Assembly (NCBI GenBank): GCA_964573255.1
Contig: CAZNJB010000047.1
Span: 1 to 22,937 of the forward strand
Length of the DNA stretch: 22,937 bases
Source of the DNA: CAYNUJ01 sp964573255
GTDB taxonomy: Bacteria > Bacteroidota > Ignavibacteria > Ignavibacteriales > Melioribacteraceae
Direction: 5' to 3'
The notes under the pieces are model-generated. The model made no database searches. It saw nothing but the letters and a program-made list of their open reading frames with translations, and was not told where the DNA came from. The stretch's first letter is position 1, and each line of letters starts with the position of its first letter. Made by a program: the position numbers and the translations under genes. Shown one piece after another: positions 15,843 to 22,937 of the stretch.

Positions 15843-15873
15843 AAGCGAAAGGGGATTTCTCTTTCGCTTTTTT
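15843..15873 (+). terminator. Rho-independent terminator after yajC
   Basis: The stem AAGCGAAAG (15843-15851) pairs perfectly with CTTTCGCTT (15861-15869) and extends inward by three more pairs including two G-T wobbles, leaving a 3-base loop. A T-run follows (15868-15873). It closes the rhodanese-tgt-yajC group and stops 19 bases before the agmatinase start. Confidence 0.92.
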
Positions 15874-15892
15874 ATTTTCGAAGAAATGAGAG

Positions 15893-16789
15893 ATGAATGT
15901 GAAAACATTAGGTATTAGAAATAATTTTCTGGGAATAGAAGAAAAATATTCAAATTTTGAAAATTCAGAGATAGTTATTCTATCGGCACCATTAGAAAAG
16001 ACAGTAAGTTATGGCAAAGGAACTGCAAACGGACCGCAAGAAATTTTAAAAGCCTCTCATTATGTCGAATTTTTTGACGAAGAGTTGAATAGAGAAATCT
16101 GTTTTGAAAAAGGAATTGCAACGTTACCTCCGCTTAGTTTTGATGAATTATCTACCAAAAAAAGTATTGATAAAATCGAAAAAAGCGTTACTAAACTTCT
16201 GAATGAGAATAAATTTGTTGTTACTCTGGGGGGAGAGCATTCATTGTCTTCGGCTCCGATAAAAGCACATTTCAATAAATTTAAGAAACTCACAATTTTG
16301 CAATTCGATGCACATTCCGATTTACGCGATAGCTACGAAGGTTCCAAATATTCCCATGCATCGGTAATGGCTAGAGTTGCTGAATTTACTAAAGATATTG
16401 TTCAAGTAGGTATCCGTGCACAATGTAAAGAAGAAGCCGAATTCATAAAGAAAAACAAAATAAAAACATTTTATATGAGGGATATTTGCATTGGTAAATA
16501 TACTGCGAAATGGCAGCAAAAAATCTTGAATTCAAGTAATGATAATGTTTATATCACATTTGATGTTGATGTTTTTGATCCTTCACTTTTACCCGCAACA
16601 GGAACACCGGAACCAGGCGGATTATTTTGGGATGAAACGATGAATTTAATTCGATTAATTGGAAAGAGTAAAAACATAGTCGGTTTCGATGTCGTAGAAT
16701 TGGCACCGAATAAAAGTCATCAAGCCAGTAATTTTATTGCAGCAAAACTCGTATATAAACTGATAAACTATGCTTTTATAAATAAATAA
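15893..16789 (+). CDS. speB: Agmatinase/arginase-family ureohydrolase
   Basis: A 298-residue binuclear-manganese ureohydrolase. Metal-binding motifs are GGEHS (His116), DAHSDLRD (Asp139, His141, Asp143) and TFDVDVFDP (Asp224, Asp226), followed by PATGTPEPGG and DVVELAP. The overall pattern and SHASVMAR favour agmatinase (agmatine to putrescine and urea), but guanidinobutyrase and related activities share these motifs. No arginine decarboxylase or other polyamine gene lies in the window, so the symbol is provisional. The ATG at 15893 has a purine stretch directly against it but no well-spaced Shine-Dalgarno. Confidence 0.85.
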   Translation: MNVKTLGIRNNFLGIEEKYSNFENSEIVILSAPLEKTVSYGKGTANGPQEILKASHYVEFFDEELNREICFEKGIATLPPLSFDELSTKKSIDKIEKSVTKLLNENKFVVTLGGEHSLSSAPIKAHFNKFKKLTILQFDAHSDLRDSYEGSKYSHASVMARVAEFTKDIVQVGIRAQCKEEAEFIKKNKIKTFYMRDICIGKYTAKWQQKILNSSNDNVYITFDVDVFDPSLLPATGTPEPGGLFWDETMNLIRLIGKSKNIVGFDVVELAPNKSHQASNFIAAKLVYKLINYAFINK

Positions 16790-16849
16790 TTCTTAATTTT
16801 TTCTTTATCTTTAAAAGTTCAATTATTTCACAATTATTCTATGGGAATT

Positions 16850-17830
16850 ATGGCAAAGAAAAGAATATTAAGCGGAATGCGTCCTACTGGGAAACTTCAC
16901 ATCGGGCATTATGTAGGAGCTTTGGAGAATTGGATTAACTTACAAGATGAATTCGAAAATTTTCATTTAATTGCCGATTATCACGTATTGACAACAAATT
17001 TGAATACGGAAGAAATCTACCAAAATACAATTGAAATGGTAATAGATTGGCTCGCTGCAGGATTGGATGGGAAAAAGAGCCCAATATTTCGTCAGTCACA
17101 AATTAAACAGCATACCGAATTATTCTTGATTTTTACTATGCTGATAACTAAAGCACGACTTGAAAGGAATCCCACTGTAAAGGATCAGGTACGGGATTTA
17201 AATATTGAAAATATAATTTTCGGTCACCTTGGTTATCCGGTGCTGCAAGCTTCGGATATTCTTCTTTACAAAGGCGAATTGGTCCCGGTTGGAGAAGATC
17301 AAGTCCCACACGTTGAAATCACTCGTGAAATTGCGCGTAGATTCAACAACCAATGGGGAAAAGTATTTCCCGAACCAGAACCGAAATTAACTAAATTTGC
17401 TCGCTTGCCCGGTTTGGACGGTAACGCAAAAATGAGTAAGTCGTTAAATAACACAATTTTACTTTCCGATGAACCGGAAGTCGTGATTAAAAAATTAAGA
17501 AAGGCAAAGACTGATCCGCTAAAAGTAAGAAAAAACGATCCTGGACGTCCTGAAGTATGTTTGGTCTTTACTTATCAAAACAGATTCAATCAAGAAAATA
17601 TTGAAGAGATTGAATCCGGTTGCCGAAGCGGGGAATTAGGTTGTGTAGATTGCAAAATGCAGTGCTCGACAAAAATAAGTGAATTTCTAGAGCCGATTAT
17701 TGACAAAAGAAAATATTACGAAAATAATTTGGACGAAGTAAAAGATATTCTTGCTGAAGGCGAAAAAAGAGCGTTGAAAGAAGCTGAAAATACTATGAAC
17801 GAAGTTCACAGGGTAATGAATCTTGGCTGA
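16850..17830 (+). CDS. trpS: Tryptophanyl-tRNA synthetase with probable [4Fe-4S] cysteine motif
   Basis: A class I synthetase charging tRNA-Trp. It has GMRPTGKLHIGHYVGAL (HIGH at 17-20) and KMSKS at 194-198. The anticodon-binding C-terminal part holds four cysteines at 237, 258, 265 and 268 (C-x20-C-x6-C-x2-C). This nearly matches the C-x22-C-x6-C-x2-C iron-sulfur motif described for Thermotoga maritima TrpRS; a fifth Cys follows at 272. Two in-frame ATGs exist, at 16841 and 16850. I chose the second because homologues begin MxKKRILSG, but neither has a strong ribosome site. The stop overlaps scpA by 8 bases, and the trpS-scpA-scpB-pseudouridine synthase order suggests one operon. Confidence 0.95.
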   Translation: MAKKRILSGMRPTGKLHIGHYVGALENWINLQDEFENFHLIADYHVLTTNLNTEEIYQNTIEMVIDWLAAGLDGKKSPIFRQSQIKQHTELFLIFTMLITKARLERNPTVKDQVRDLNIENIIFGHLGYPVLQASDILLYKGELVPVGEDQVPHVEITREIARRFNNQWGKVFPEPEPKLTKFARLPGLDGNAKMSKSLNNTILLSDEPEVVIKKLRKAKTDPLKVRKNDPGRPEVCLVFTYQNRFNQENIEEIESGCRSGELGCVDCKMQCSTKISEFLEPIIDKRKYYENNLDEVKDILAEGEKRALKEAENTMNEVHRVMNLG

Positions 17831-18554
17831 TCTTTATAAAATAAAACTCCAGAGTTTCGAAGGTCCGCTCGACCTTTTACTATTCTTTATCCGTCGTGAT
17901 GAATTGGATATTTACGATATCCCAATCTCACGTATTACGAAAGAGTTTATGGATTATCTTCATCTGATGGAGCAACTCGACCTCGAAATTGCCGGTGAAT
18001 TCCTATTGATGGCTGCTACTTTAATGCAAATTAAAGTTAAAATGCTTTTACCGAAAGAGGTGGATTCAAAAGGTGAAGAGATTGATCCTAGAACAGAATT
18101 AGTCGAGGCATTGCTTCAATATAAACGCTATAAAGAGGTTTCGGAAGAGCTTTCTTTTATGGAAGCCAACCAGCGTAAGATTCTGTTCCGTGGAAATTTC
18201 GAAGCAGACGAAAAAGAGAATCCACCGGAATTAGATACTCTGCTCAAGAACGTAACTTTGTACGATTTGATGAAAGCCTTTAAAAAGGTTCTTATAGATC
18301 AAAAAGAAGAACCGGTTCATAAAATAGAGAAATTCAATGTTACTATTGACGAGCAAATTGATTATATACTTGGAAGATTGGAAGAAGAAGAAACAATCGG
18401 TTTTATCGATTTAGTCAAAGGAATGAGAGAAAAGTTGAGAATAATTGTTACATTTATTGCACTTTTGGAACTCGTAAAAATGGGTGCGATAGGATTGAAA
18501 GAGAATCATGTATTTAATGAATTCGAAATTTATAGGTTAGCCGAGAATGGATAA
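17823..18554 (+). CDS. scpA: Segregation and condensation protein A (kleisin)
   Basis: A 243-residue kleisin that bridges SMC heads with ScpB to form bacterial condensin. The N-terminal YKIKLQSFEGPLDLLLFFI and DELDIYDIPISRIT are the family signature, and the C-terminal winged helix (about 175-243) contains IGFIDLVKGMREKLRIIVTF. The start is TTG at 17823, inside the end of trpS, with AGGG at 17810-17813. The end overlaps scpB by 8 bases, so ScpA and ScpB synthesis is probably coupled. The SMC gene is not in this window. Confidence 0.95.
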   Translation: MADLYKIKLQSFEGPLDLLLFFIRRDELDIYDIPISRITKEFMDYLHLMEQLDLEIAGEFLLMAATLMQIKVKMLLPKEVDSKGEEIDPRTELVEALLQYKRYKEVSEELSFMEANQRKILFRGNFEADEKENPPELDTLLKNVTLYDLMKAFKKVLIDQKEEPVHKIEKFNVTIDEQIDYILGRLEEEETIGFIDLVKGMREKLRIIVTFIALLELVKMGAIGLKENHVFNEFEIYRLAENG

Positions 18555-19197
18555 AATATATAAGAGTATCATAGAAGCATTAATATTTGCATCCGACGAA
18601 CCGTTGTCTTCTCAGGATATAATAAAAGCCATAAAAGAAATTGACGGTGAAGATACTGAAATCACAAATAAAGATGTTGAAAATTCCGTCGATCAGTTAA
18701 ATGCCGAGTATGAAGAAACAGATAGAGCATTCAAAATATTGAGGATAGCAAACGGTTATGCTTTCGGTACCAAAACAGAATATGCAAAATATGTCGGTTT
18801 CTTGTCAACTGAAAAGAGCAAACGCAGACTCAGTAACGCAGCTCTTGAGACACTGGCAATAATTGCATATAAACAACCGATAACAAAACCCGAGATTGAA
18901 ACTATTCGTGGTGTGAATTCCGATTATATGATAAATACTTTATTAGAGAAGGGGCTTATTACAATTAAAGGCAGAGCGGATACTGTGGGCAGACCGCTAC
19001 TTTATATAACGACGAATGATTTCCTAATGTATTTCGGACTTAATAAAATAACTGACTTACCTAAGCCGAGAGAAATTGAAGAAATTATGAAAGACGAAGA
19101 TTTTATTGAACAGAAAAGAAAAATTATGATGAGCCAATTCGAGGAAGAGGCTGAAAAGAACGTTGCGGAGATGGAGAATGAAGATACGACTGAATAA
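18547..19197 (+). CDS. scpB: Segregation and condensation protein B
   Basis: A 216-residue ScpB, the homodimeric winged-helix partner of the ScpA-SMC complex. Visible marks are IYKSIIEALIFASDEPLS at the N-terminus, SNAALETLAIIAYKQPITKPEIE and RGVNSDYMINTLLEKGLI in the second winged helix, and TTNDFLMYFGL. An acidic tail of about 40 residues extends beyond the shorter Bacillus protein and carries no known motif. The ATG at 18547 overlaps the scpA stop, and the end overlaps the pseudouridine synthase gene by 20 bases. Confidence 0.95.
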   Translation: MDKIYKSIIEALIFASDEPLSSQDIIKAIKEIDGEDTEITNKDVENSVDQLNAEYEETDRAFKILRIANGYAFGTKTEYAKYVGFLSTEKSKRRLSNAALETLAIIAYKQPITKPEIETIRGVNSDYMINTLLEKGLITIKGRADTVGRPLLYITTNDFLMYFGLNKITDLPKPREIEEIMKDEDFIEQKRKIMMSQFEEEAEKNVAEMENEDTTE

Positions 19198-19870
19198 GTA
19201 TTTATCTGAATGCGGGATTGCATCTCGTAGAAAAAGTGAGGAATTAATTGAGCAAGGGCGTGTAGAAATAAATGGGGAAATTGTTCTAAATTTAGCGACA
19301 AAAGTAGATCCTGATAAAGATGAAATTTTAGTTGACGGTGAAAAGATTCGAACGCAAAAAAAAGTTTATTACTTAATGAACAAACCACGGAATGTTGTAA
19401 CAACTACAAAAGATGAAAAGAATAGAAAAACTGTGGTTGATCTTATTAAAACCGATTTAAAATTGTTCCCGGTTGGCAGATTGGATTACGATACAACCGG
19501 CACTCTGTTGCTTACAAATGACGGAGAATTTGCCAATAAATTAATGCACCCGAAAAATGATTTTGAAAGAGTTTATATTGTTAATTTGGATAAACCGTTA
19601 ACTAAAGAACACAGGGAAAAACTGCAGAAAGGAATTTTTATAGTAGGGGGGAAGGGGAAATTCAAGAAAATCACATTCCCTAAAAGAAATAATTTTTCCA
19701 TTGTTCAAGTTACAGCTACAGAAGGCAGAAATCATTTCGTAAAGAATATGTTTCGCAAACTTGGTTATAAAGTCAAGAAATTGCATCGTTCTTCGTATGC
19801 CGGTTTATCTGCCGATAATTTAAAACCGGGAGAGTATGTCAAAATTAATCCATCCGACTTGCCGATTTAA
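19178..19870 (+). CDS. rluB: RluB/RsuA-family rRNA pseudouridine synthase
   Basis: Isomerises a specific uridine in rRNA. The N-terminal S4 RNA-binding domain (about 1-60) opens with IRLNKYLSECGIASRRKSEE. The catalytic domain has GRLDYDTTGTLLLTNDG with the nucleophile Asp103, and EGRNHFVKNMF near the end. The gene position after scpB and the sequence favour the RluB type (23S rRNA), but RsuA or RluE/F-like specificity cannot be excluded. The start at 19178 is chosen because the S4 domain begins right after it and GGAG at 19167-19170 precedes it; an in-frame ATG at 19163 adds five unneeded residues. It is 230 residues long, and no clear terminator follows. Confidence 0.92.
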   Translation: MKIRLNKYLSECGIASRRKSEELIEQGRVEINGEIVLNLATKVDPDKDEILVDGEKIRTQKKVYYLMNKPRNVVTTTKDEKNRKTVVDLIKTDLKLFPVGRLDYDTTGTLLLTNDGEFANKLMHPKNDFERVYIVNLDKPLTKEHREKLQKGIFIVGGKGKFKKITFPKRNNFSIVQVTATEGRNHFVKNMFRKLGYKVKKLHRSSYAGLSADNLKPGEYVKINPSDLPI

Positions 19871-19985
19871 CCTAATCAGAGCCTTTTTAATTAAATTTGT
19901 TTAGAATAATACTCTTTTCTATTAAAGAGAATAATTGCTATATCTCTAATATCAAATCAATTCATTATATTTCAAGTTATAATTT

Positions 19986-20036
19986 TTTGACTTATTACAA
20001 TTAAGGTTTTAGTTTATATTAAATATTATTCGGAGG
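19986..20036 (+). promoter_or_regulatory. Possible lysS promoter and strong ribosome binding site
   Basis: In the 170-base gap before lysS, TTGACT (19987-19992) is followed after 17 bases by TAGTTTAT (20010-20017), a weak match to a -10 element. GGAGG lies at 20032-20036, 4 bases before the TTG start. The Shine-Dalgarno is clear and the promoter is tentative. Further upstream, an imperfect small hairpin (19912-19917 with 19924-19929) lacks a T-run. Confidence 0.35.
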
Positions 20037-20040
20037 AATT

Positions 20041-21555
20041 TTGGATAATCAAGATTTTCAACAGGAGATGAATGCTTTGATGCAGCGTCGCATCGAAGAA
20101 CTGGAAGAATTACGGAAAATGAATATTGAGCCATATGCTTATAGTTACGATGTTAATTCCTATTCAGATAAAATAAAAGAGAATTTCGATGAATTAGAAG
20201 GCAAGGATGTTAAGATTGCCGGTCGTTTGATGGCTATCAGAAAAATGGGTAAGGCATCCTTTGCACATATTCAGGATGCTAATGGAAGAATACAAATTTA
20301 CTTGAGACGTGATGAAATCGGTGACCAATATAAAGCATTCAAACTGATGGACATCGGAGATATCGTTGGAGTTGAAGGGTTTGTTTTCAAAACGAAAACC
20401 GGTGAAATATCAGTCCACGTAAAAGATTTACAACTGTTGGCAAAATCGGTAAGACCAATTCCTATTGCTAAGGAAGTAGTTGACGAAAACGGAAATAAAG
20501 TAATTTATGATCAATTCTCCGATAAGGAATTAAGATACCGTCAAAGATACGTTGATTTAATTGTAAATACTGACGTTAAAGATGTATTTGTAAAACGTTC
20601 CAAAATTGTTAGCTCGTTAAGAAAATATCTCGACAGTAAAGGAATGTTGGAGGTTGAAACTCCGATATTACAACCCTTATATGGCGGAGCTGCTGCCCGT
20701 CCTTTTGTTACTCATCATAATTCACTCGATATGAAACTTTATCTCCGTATTGCGGACGAACTTTATCTCAAAAGGTTAATTGTTGGTGGGTTCGACGGTG
20801 TCTATGAAATTTCTAAAGACTTTAGAAATGAAGGAATGGATAGAACTCATAATCCGGAATTTACAATGATGGAATTATACGTTGCCTATAAAGATTATAT
20901 CTGGATGATGGAGTTCGTTGAAAATATGATTTATAATTTGGCAATGGAAGTATTTGGGACTTCTGAATTTGAGATTGAAGGAAAGAAAGTTGATTTTAAA
21001 CCGCCGTGGAACAGAATTTCTATGGTGGACGAATTGAAAGCTAAAACGGGCATCGATGTGCTTACAGCAACTGTTGATGAGTTAAAAGCTGAATTGAAGA
21101 AGCGGAATGTTGATTTGAAAGGTGGAGAAAGCAAAGGTAAGCTGATTGATGAATTGTTCTCCGAGACAGTTGAAGGTACACTTATTGAACCGACTTTCGT
21201 GATGGATTACCCGTTGGAAATATCTCCTCTTGCTAAAAAACATAGAAGCAAAGAAGGATTAGTAGAAAGATTTGAAGGATTCGTTTTAGGTAGGGAAATT
21301 TGTAATGCATTCAGTGAATTAAACGATCCCTTCGATCAAAAAGAAAGATTTATAGAACAGAAGAAAGCGGCAGATGCCGGAGATGAAGAAGCCGTGAATC
21401 AAATTGACGAAGATTATGTTCAAGCTCTGGAATATGGAATGCCTCCGACTGCCGGATTGGGAATTGGAATTGACAGACTTGTAATGCTGCTTACAGGTCA
21501 GCCTTCAATTCGCGATGTGATTCTGTTTCCACAAATGAGACCACAGAATAAATAA
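20041..21555 (+). CDS. lysS: Lysyl-tRNA synthetase, class II
   Basis: Charges tRNA-Lys. The 504-residue protein has an N-terminal OB-fold anticodon domain (about 60-150, with GRLMAIRKMGKASFAHIQD) and a class II catalytic core. Motif 2 is at about 261-280 (FRNEGMDRTHNPEFTMME) and motif 3 at 472-479 (GLGIGIDR). A helical insertion between motifs 2 and 3 (about 335-385) is normal for bacterial LysRS. The start is TTG at 20041 with a strong GGAGG 4 bases upstream; the next ATG (MNALMQRR) lies inside the conserved N-terminal helix. It has its own leader, so it probably starts a new transcription unit. Confidence 0.97.
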   Translation: MDNQDFQQEMNALMQRRIEELEELRKMNIEPYAYSYDVNSYSDKIKENFDELEGKDVKIAGRLMAIRKMGKASFAHIQDANGRIQIYLRRDEIGDQYKAFKLMDIGDIVGVEGFVFKTKTGEISVHVKDLQLLAKSVRPIPIAKEVVDENGNKVIYDQFSDKELRYRQRYVDLIVNTDVKDVFVKRSKIVSSLRKYLDSKGMLEVETPILQPLYGGAAARPFVTHHNSLDMKLYLRIADELYLKRLIVGGFDGVYEISKDFRNEGMDRTHNPEFTMMELYVAYKDYIWMMEFVENMIYNLAMEVFGTSEFEIEGKKVDFKPPWNRISMVDELKAKTGIDVLTATVDELKAELKKRNVDLKGGESKGKLIDELFSETVEGTLIEPTFVMDYPLEISPLAKKHRSKEGLVERFEGFVLGREICNAFSELNDPFDQKERFIEQKKAADAGDEEAVNQIDEDYVQALEYGMPPTAGLGIGIDRLVMLLTGQPSIRDVILFPQMRPQNK

Positions 21556-21556
21556 A

Positions 21557-22471
21557 GTGAAGAGATTTGTTACAACTATCATTATTTTAGTTTTTATTGC
21601 CAATTTGGGATCGGCTCAAATTAAATTTAGAGCCGATTCCGCTCACCTTCCTACACTTAATTTTTTGAAATACAATAATTCCTTACCCGATCCGCTTAAA
21701 ACGAAAATTAATTATCCTGTATTGGGTGGTGTTGGTTTAGGACTAGCAACTGCTGTGTACAGTATAAATAATTATTACCAACATACTTGGTGGCGAGCAG
21801 AAAGGACTTCATTCAAATTTGTTAATGATTGGGAATATGCTTTATGGATTGATAAGTTCGGTCATCTATTCGGTACTTATTTACAAGCACACGCCTTTTC
21901 TTCAGCTTTGGAAGCGGCTAATGTCGATCTGGAAACTTCGGTGCTTACAGGAGCCGCACTAGCTTTCGGTTTACAACTTTATGTCGAAATCCAAGATGGC
22001 TATGGACCAAAATGGGGATTTAGTCCGGGCGATGCCGTTAGTGATGCGCTAGGTGCAATCTATTACGTGGCGGTATATTACTATCCATTTCTCAAAAATA
22101 TTCAACCACGCGTCAGTTATTTCCCATCAAAAGAAATGCTCGACGGGACAAAGCCCGATATGAATATTTCCGATGATTATGAGGGGCAAAAACTTTGGCT
22201 TTCCTTCAGAATGAAGAATTTATTACCGGATAATATTTCATATTATTGGCCTTCTTGGTTAATGCTGTCGGTAGGATATGGTGTCAGCGATTTAAACGGT
22301 TCGGGAGGAGGAACAAAAAAAGTATTTATCGGTTTCGATTTCGATGCGGAGGAACTTCCTCTACACGGAAAGTTTTGGCAGTTCGTTAAAAATACATTGA
22401 ATTATATTCACTTTCCTATGCCTGGAATTAGAATATCGCCGGATACCGCTTTTTTAGTATTTGCTTATTAG
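21557..22471 (+). CDS. DUF2279 (YfiM-like) envelope protein with signal peptide
   Basis: A 304-residue exported protein of unknown function. The N-terminal signal (residues 2-20) ends in LGSA before Gln21, a typical signal peptidase I site. The conserved core of DUF2279 (PF10043) includes a hydrophobic stretch (54-69), DKFGHLFGTYL (99-109), LYVEIQDGYG (141-150) and GFSPGD (154-159). These charged residues inside apolar segments suggest a membrane-embedded or membrane-associated fold. The C-terminal third (about 205-304) looks beta-rich. The GTG at 21557 lies 1 base after lysS with no clear ribosome site, so coupling is likely. The next gene is a glycosyltransferase, which fits an envelope setting. 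Confidence 0.8.
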   Translation: MKRFVTTIIILVFIANLGSAQIKFRADSAHLPTLNFLKYNNSLPDPLKTKINYPVLGGVGLGLATAVYSINNYYQHTWWRAERTSFKFVNDWEYALWIDKFGHLFGTYLQAHAFSSALEAANVDLETSVLTGAALAFGLQLYVEIQDGYGPKWGFSPGDAVSDALGAIYYVAVYYYPFLKNIQPRVSYFPSKEMLDGTKPDMNISDDYEGQKLWLSFRMKNLLPDNISYYWPSWLMLSVGYGVSDLNGSGGGTKKVFIGFDFDAEELPLHGKFWQFVKNTLNYIHFPMPGIRISPDTAFLVFAY

Positions 22472-22475
22472 AAGA

Positions 22476-22937
22476 ATGAAATATAGTATAATCATACCGA
22501 CATTAAATGAAGAAAAATTGCTTCCCAATTTATTAAAGCAACTCTGCACCAATAATTTAAAGGAGAAATATTCTTTTGAAATAATAATATCAGACGGCGG
22601 CAGTACTGATAATACCATTGAAATTGCTAAAGAATACGCCGATAAAATAATTCGACCAAATTCTGATAACCACCAAAATATTTCAATAGGTAGAAATATC
22701 GGTGCTAAATCGGCTAGCGGAGAAATACTTATTTTCCTTAATGCAGACGTTGAAATTGCAGATCCGGTAAAATTTTTCGAATCTATTACTGAAACATTTT
22801 CAGAGAAATATTTAGCAATGACTTGCTGTGTCGATATAAAGGAAAAAAATAAAAATATTCTAGATTCACTTTTTATGAATTTTTATAATTATTATTTCCA
22901 TTTTCTTAATTTAATCGGTGTTGGAATGGGCAGGGGG
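22476..22937 (+). CDS. Family 2 glycosyltransferase, N-terminal part (cut by window end)
   Basis: An open frame from ATG at 22476 runs to the window end (154 codons with no stop). It opens MKYSIIIPTLNEEKLLPNLL and continues with ISDGGSTDNTIEIA and ISIGRNIGAKSASGEILIFLNADV. These are the nucleotide-sugar binding strand, the first aspartate motif and the metal-binding DxD-like region (NAD at about residues 92-94) of GT2 glycosyltransferases. The sugar and acceptor cannot be told from this fragment. It starts 4 bases after the DUF2279 gene, so the two are probably co-expressed. Confidence 0.9.
   Translation, partial: MKYSIIIPTLNEEKLLPNLLKQLCTNNLKEKYSFEIIISDGGSTDNTIEIAKEYADKIIRPNSDNHQNISIGRNIGAKSASGEILIFLNADVEIADPVKFFESITETFSEKYLAMTCCVDIKEKNKNILDSLFMNFYNYYFHFLNLIGVGMGRG

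Noticed and set aside
19912..19929. Small hairpin (CTCTTT/AAAGAG) downstream of rluB as a terminator
   Set aside because: The stem is only 6 bp, AT-rich and has no T-run after it.

Overview
This is an AT-rich, tightly packed housekeeping stretch with every recognisable gene on the + strand. It suggests a Bacteroidota/Chlorobiota-group bacterium, most likely an Ignavibacteria-type lineage. That placement is an inference from: clear GGAGG-type Shine-Dalgarno sites together with many TTG starts, a MutL of the endonuclease type, a DUF2279 envelope protein, and a YtxH/DUF948 pair beside an EF-G-2-type GTPase. No rRNA, tRNA, CRISPR array, insertion sequence, integrase or phage gene was seen.

Layout. 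At 1-98 lies the C-terminal tail of a membrane protein. It is followed by NADP-type isocitrate dehydrogenase (icd), a YtxH membrane protein, a DUF948-like membrane/coiled-coil protein and an EF-G-2-like translational GTPase that ends at a strong terminator (about 4386-4421). Next come a zinc-type HIT protein, glycerate kinase and thymidylate synthase (thyA). A 368-base gap (6978-7345) holds no gene I can support. folA overlaps mutL, and mutL is followed by a stand-alone acyl-CoA mutase large subunit whose specificity residues look isobutyryl-CoA-mutase-like. This runs, with overlapping stop and start codons, into a UbiA-family prenyltransferase, a small lipoprotein and a CorC/HlyC-type CBS transporter. 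A rhodanese, tgt and yajC follow, closed by a second strong terminator (about 15843-15873).

The last third holds an agmatinase-family ureohydrolase, trpS with a probable iron-sulfur cysteine motif, scpA-scpB (condensin partners) overlapping an RluB-type pseudouridine synthase, then lysS behind its own leader, a DUF2279 envelope protein and the start of a family 2 glycosyltransferase cut by the window edge.

Functional links. thyA and folA form the dTMP/folate cycle. trpS, lysS, tgt, rluB and the EF-G paralogue serve translation. scpA/scpB and mutL maintain the chromosome. The UbiA, lipoprotein, CorC, YajC, DUF2279 and glycosyltransferase genes point to the envelope. I found no convincing new defence or mobile system. 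The points most worth a second look are the mutase specificity residues, the EF-G paralogue with altered catalytic residues, the TrpRS cysteine cluster, and hairpins placed directly ahead of the next gene's ribosome binding site.
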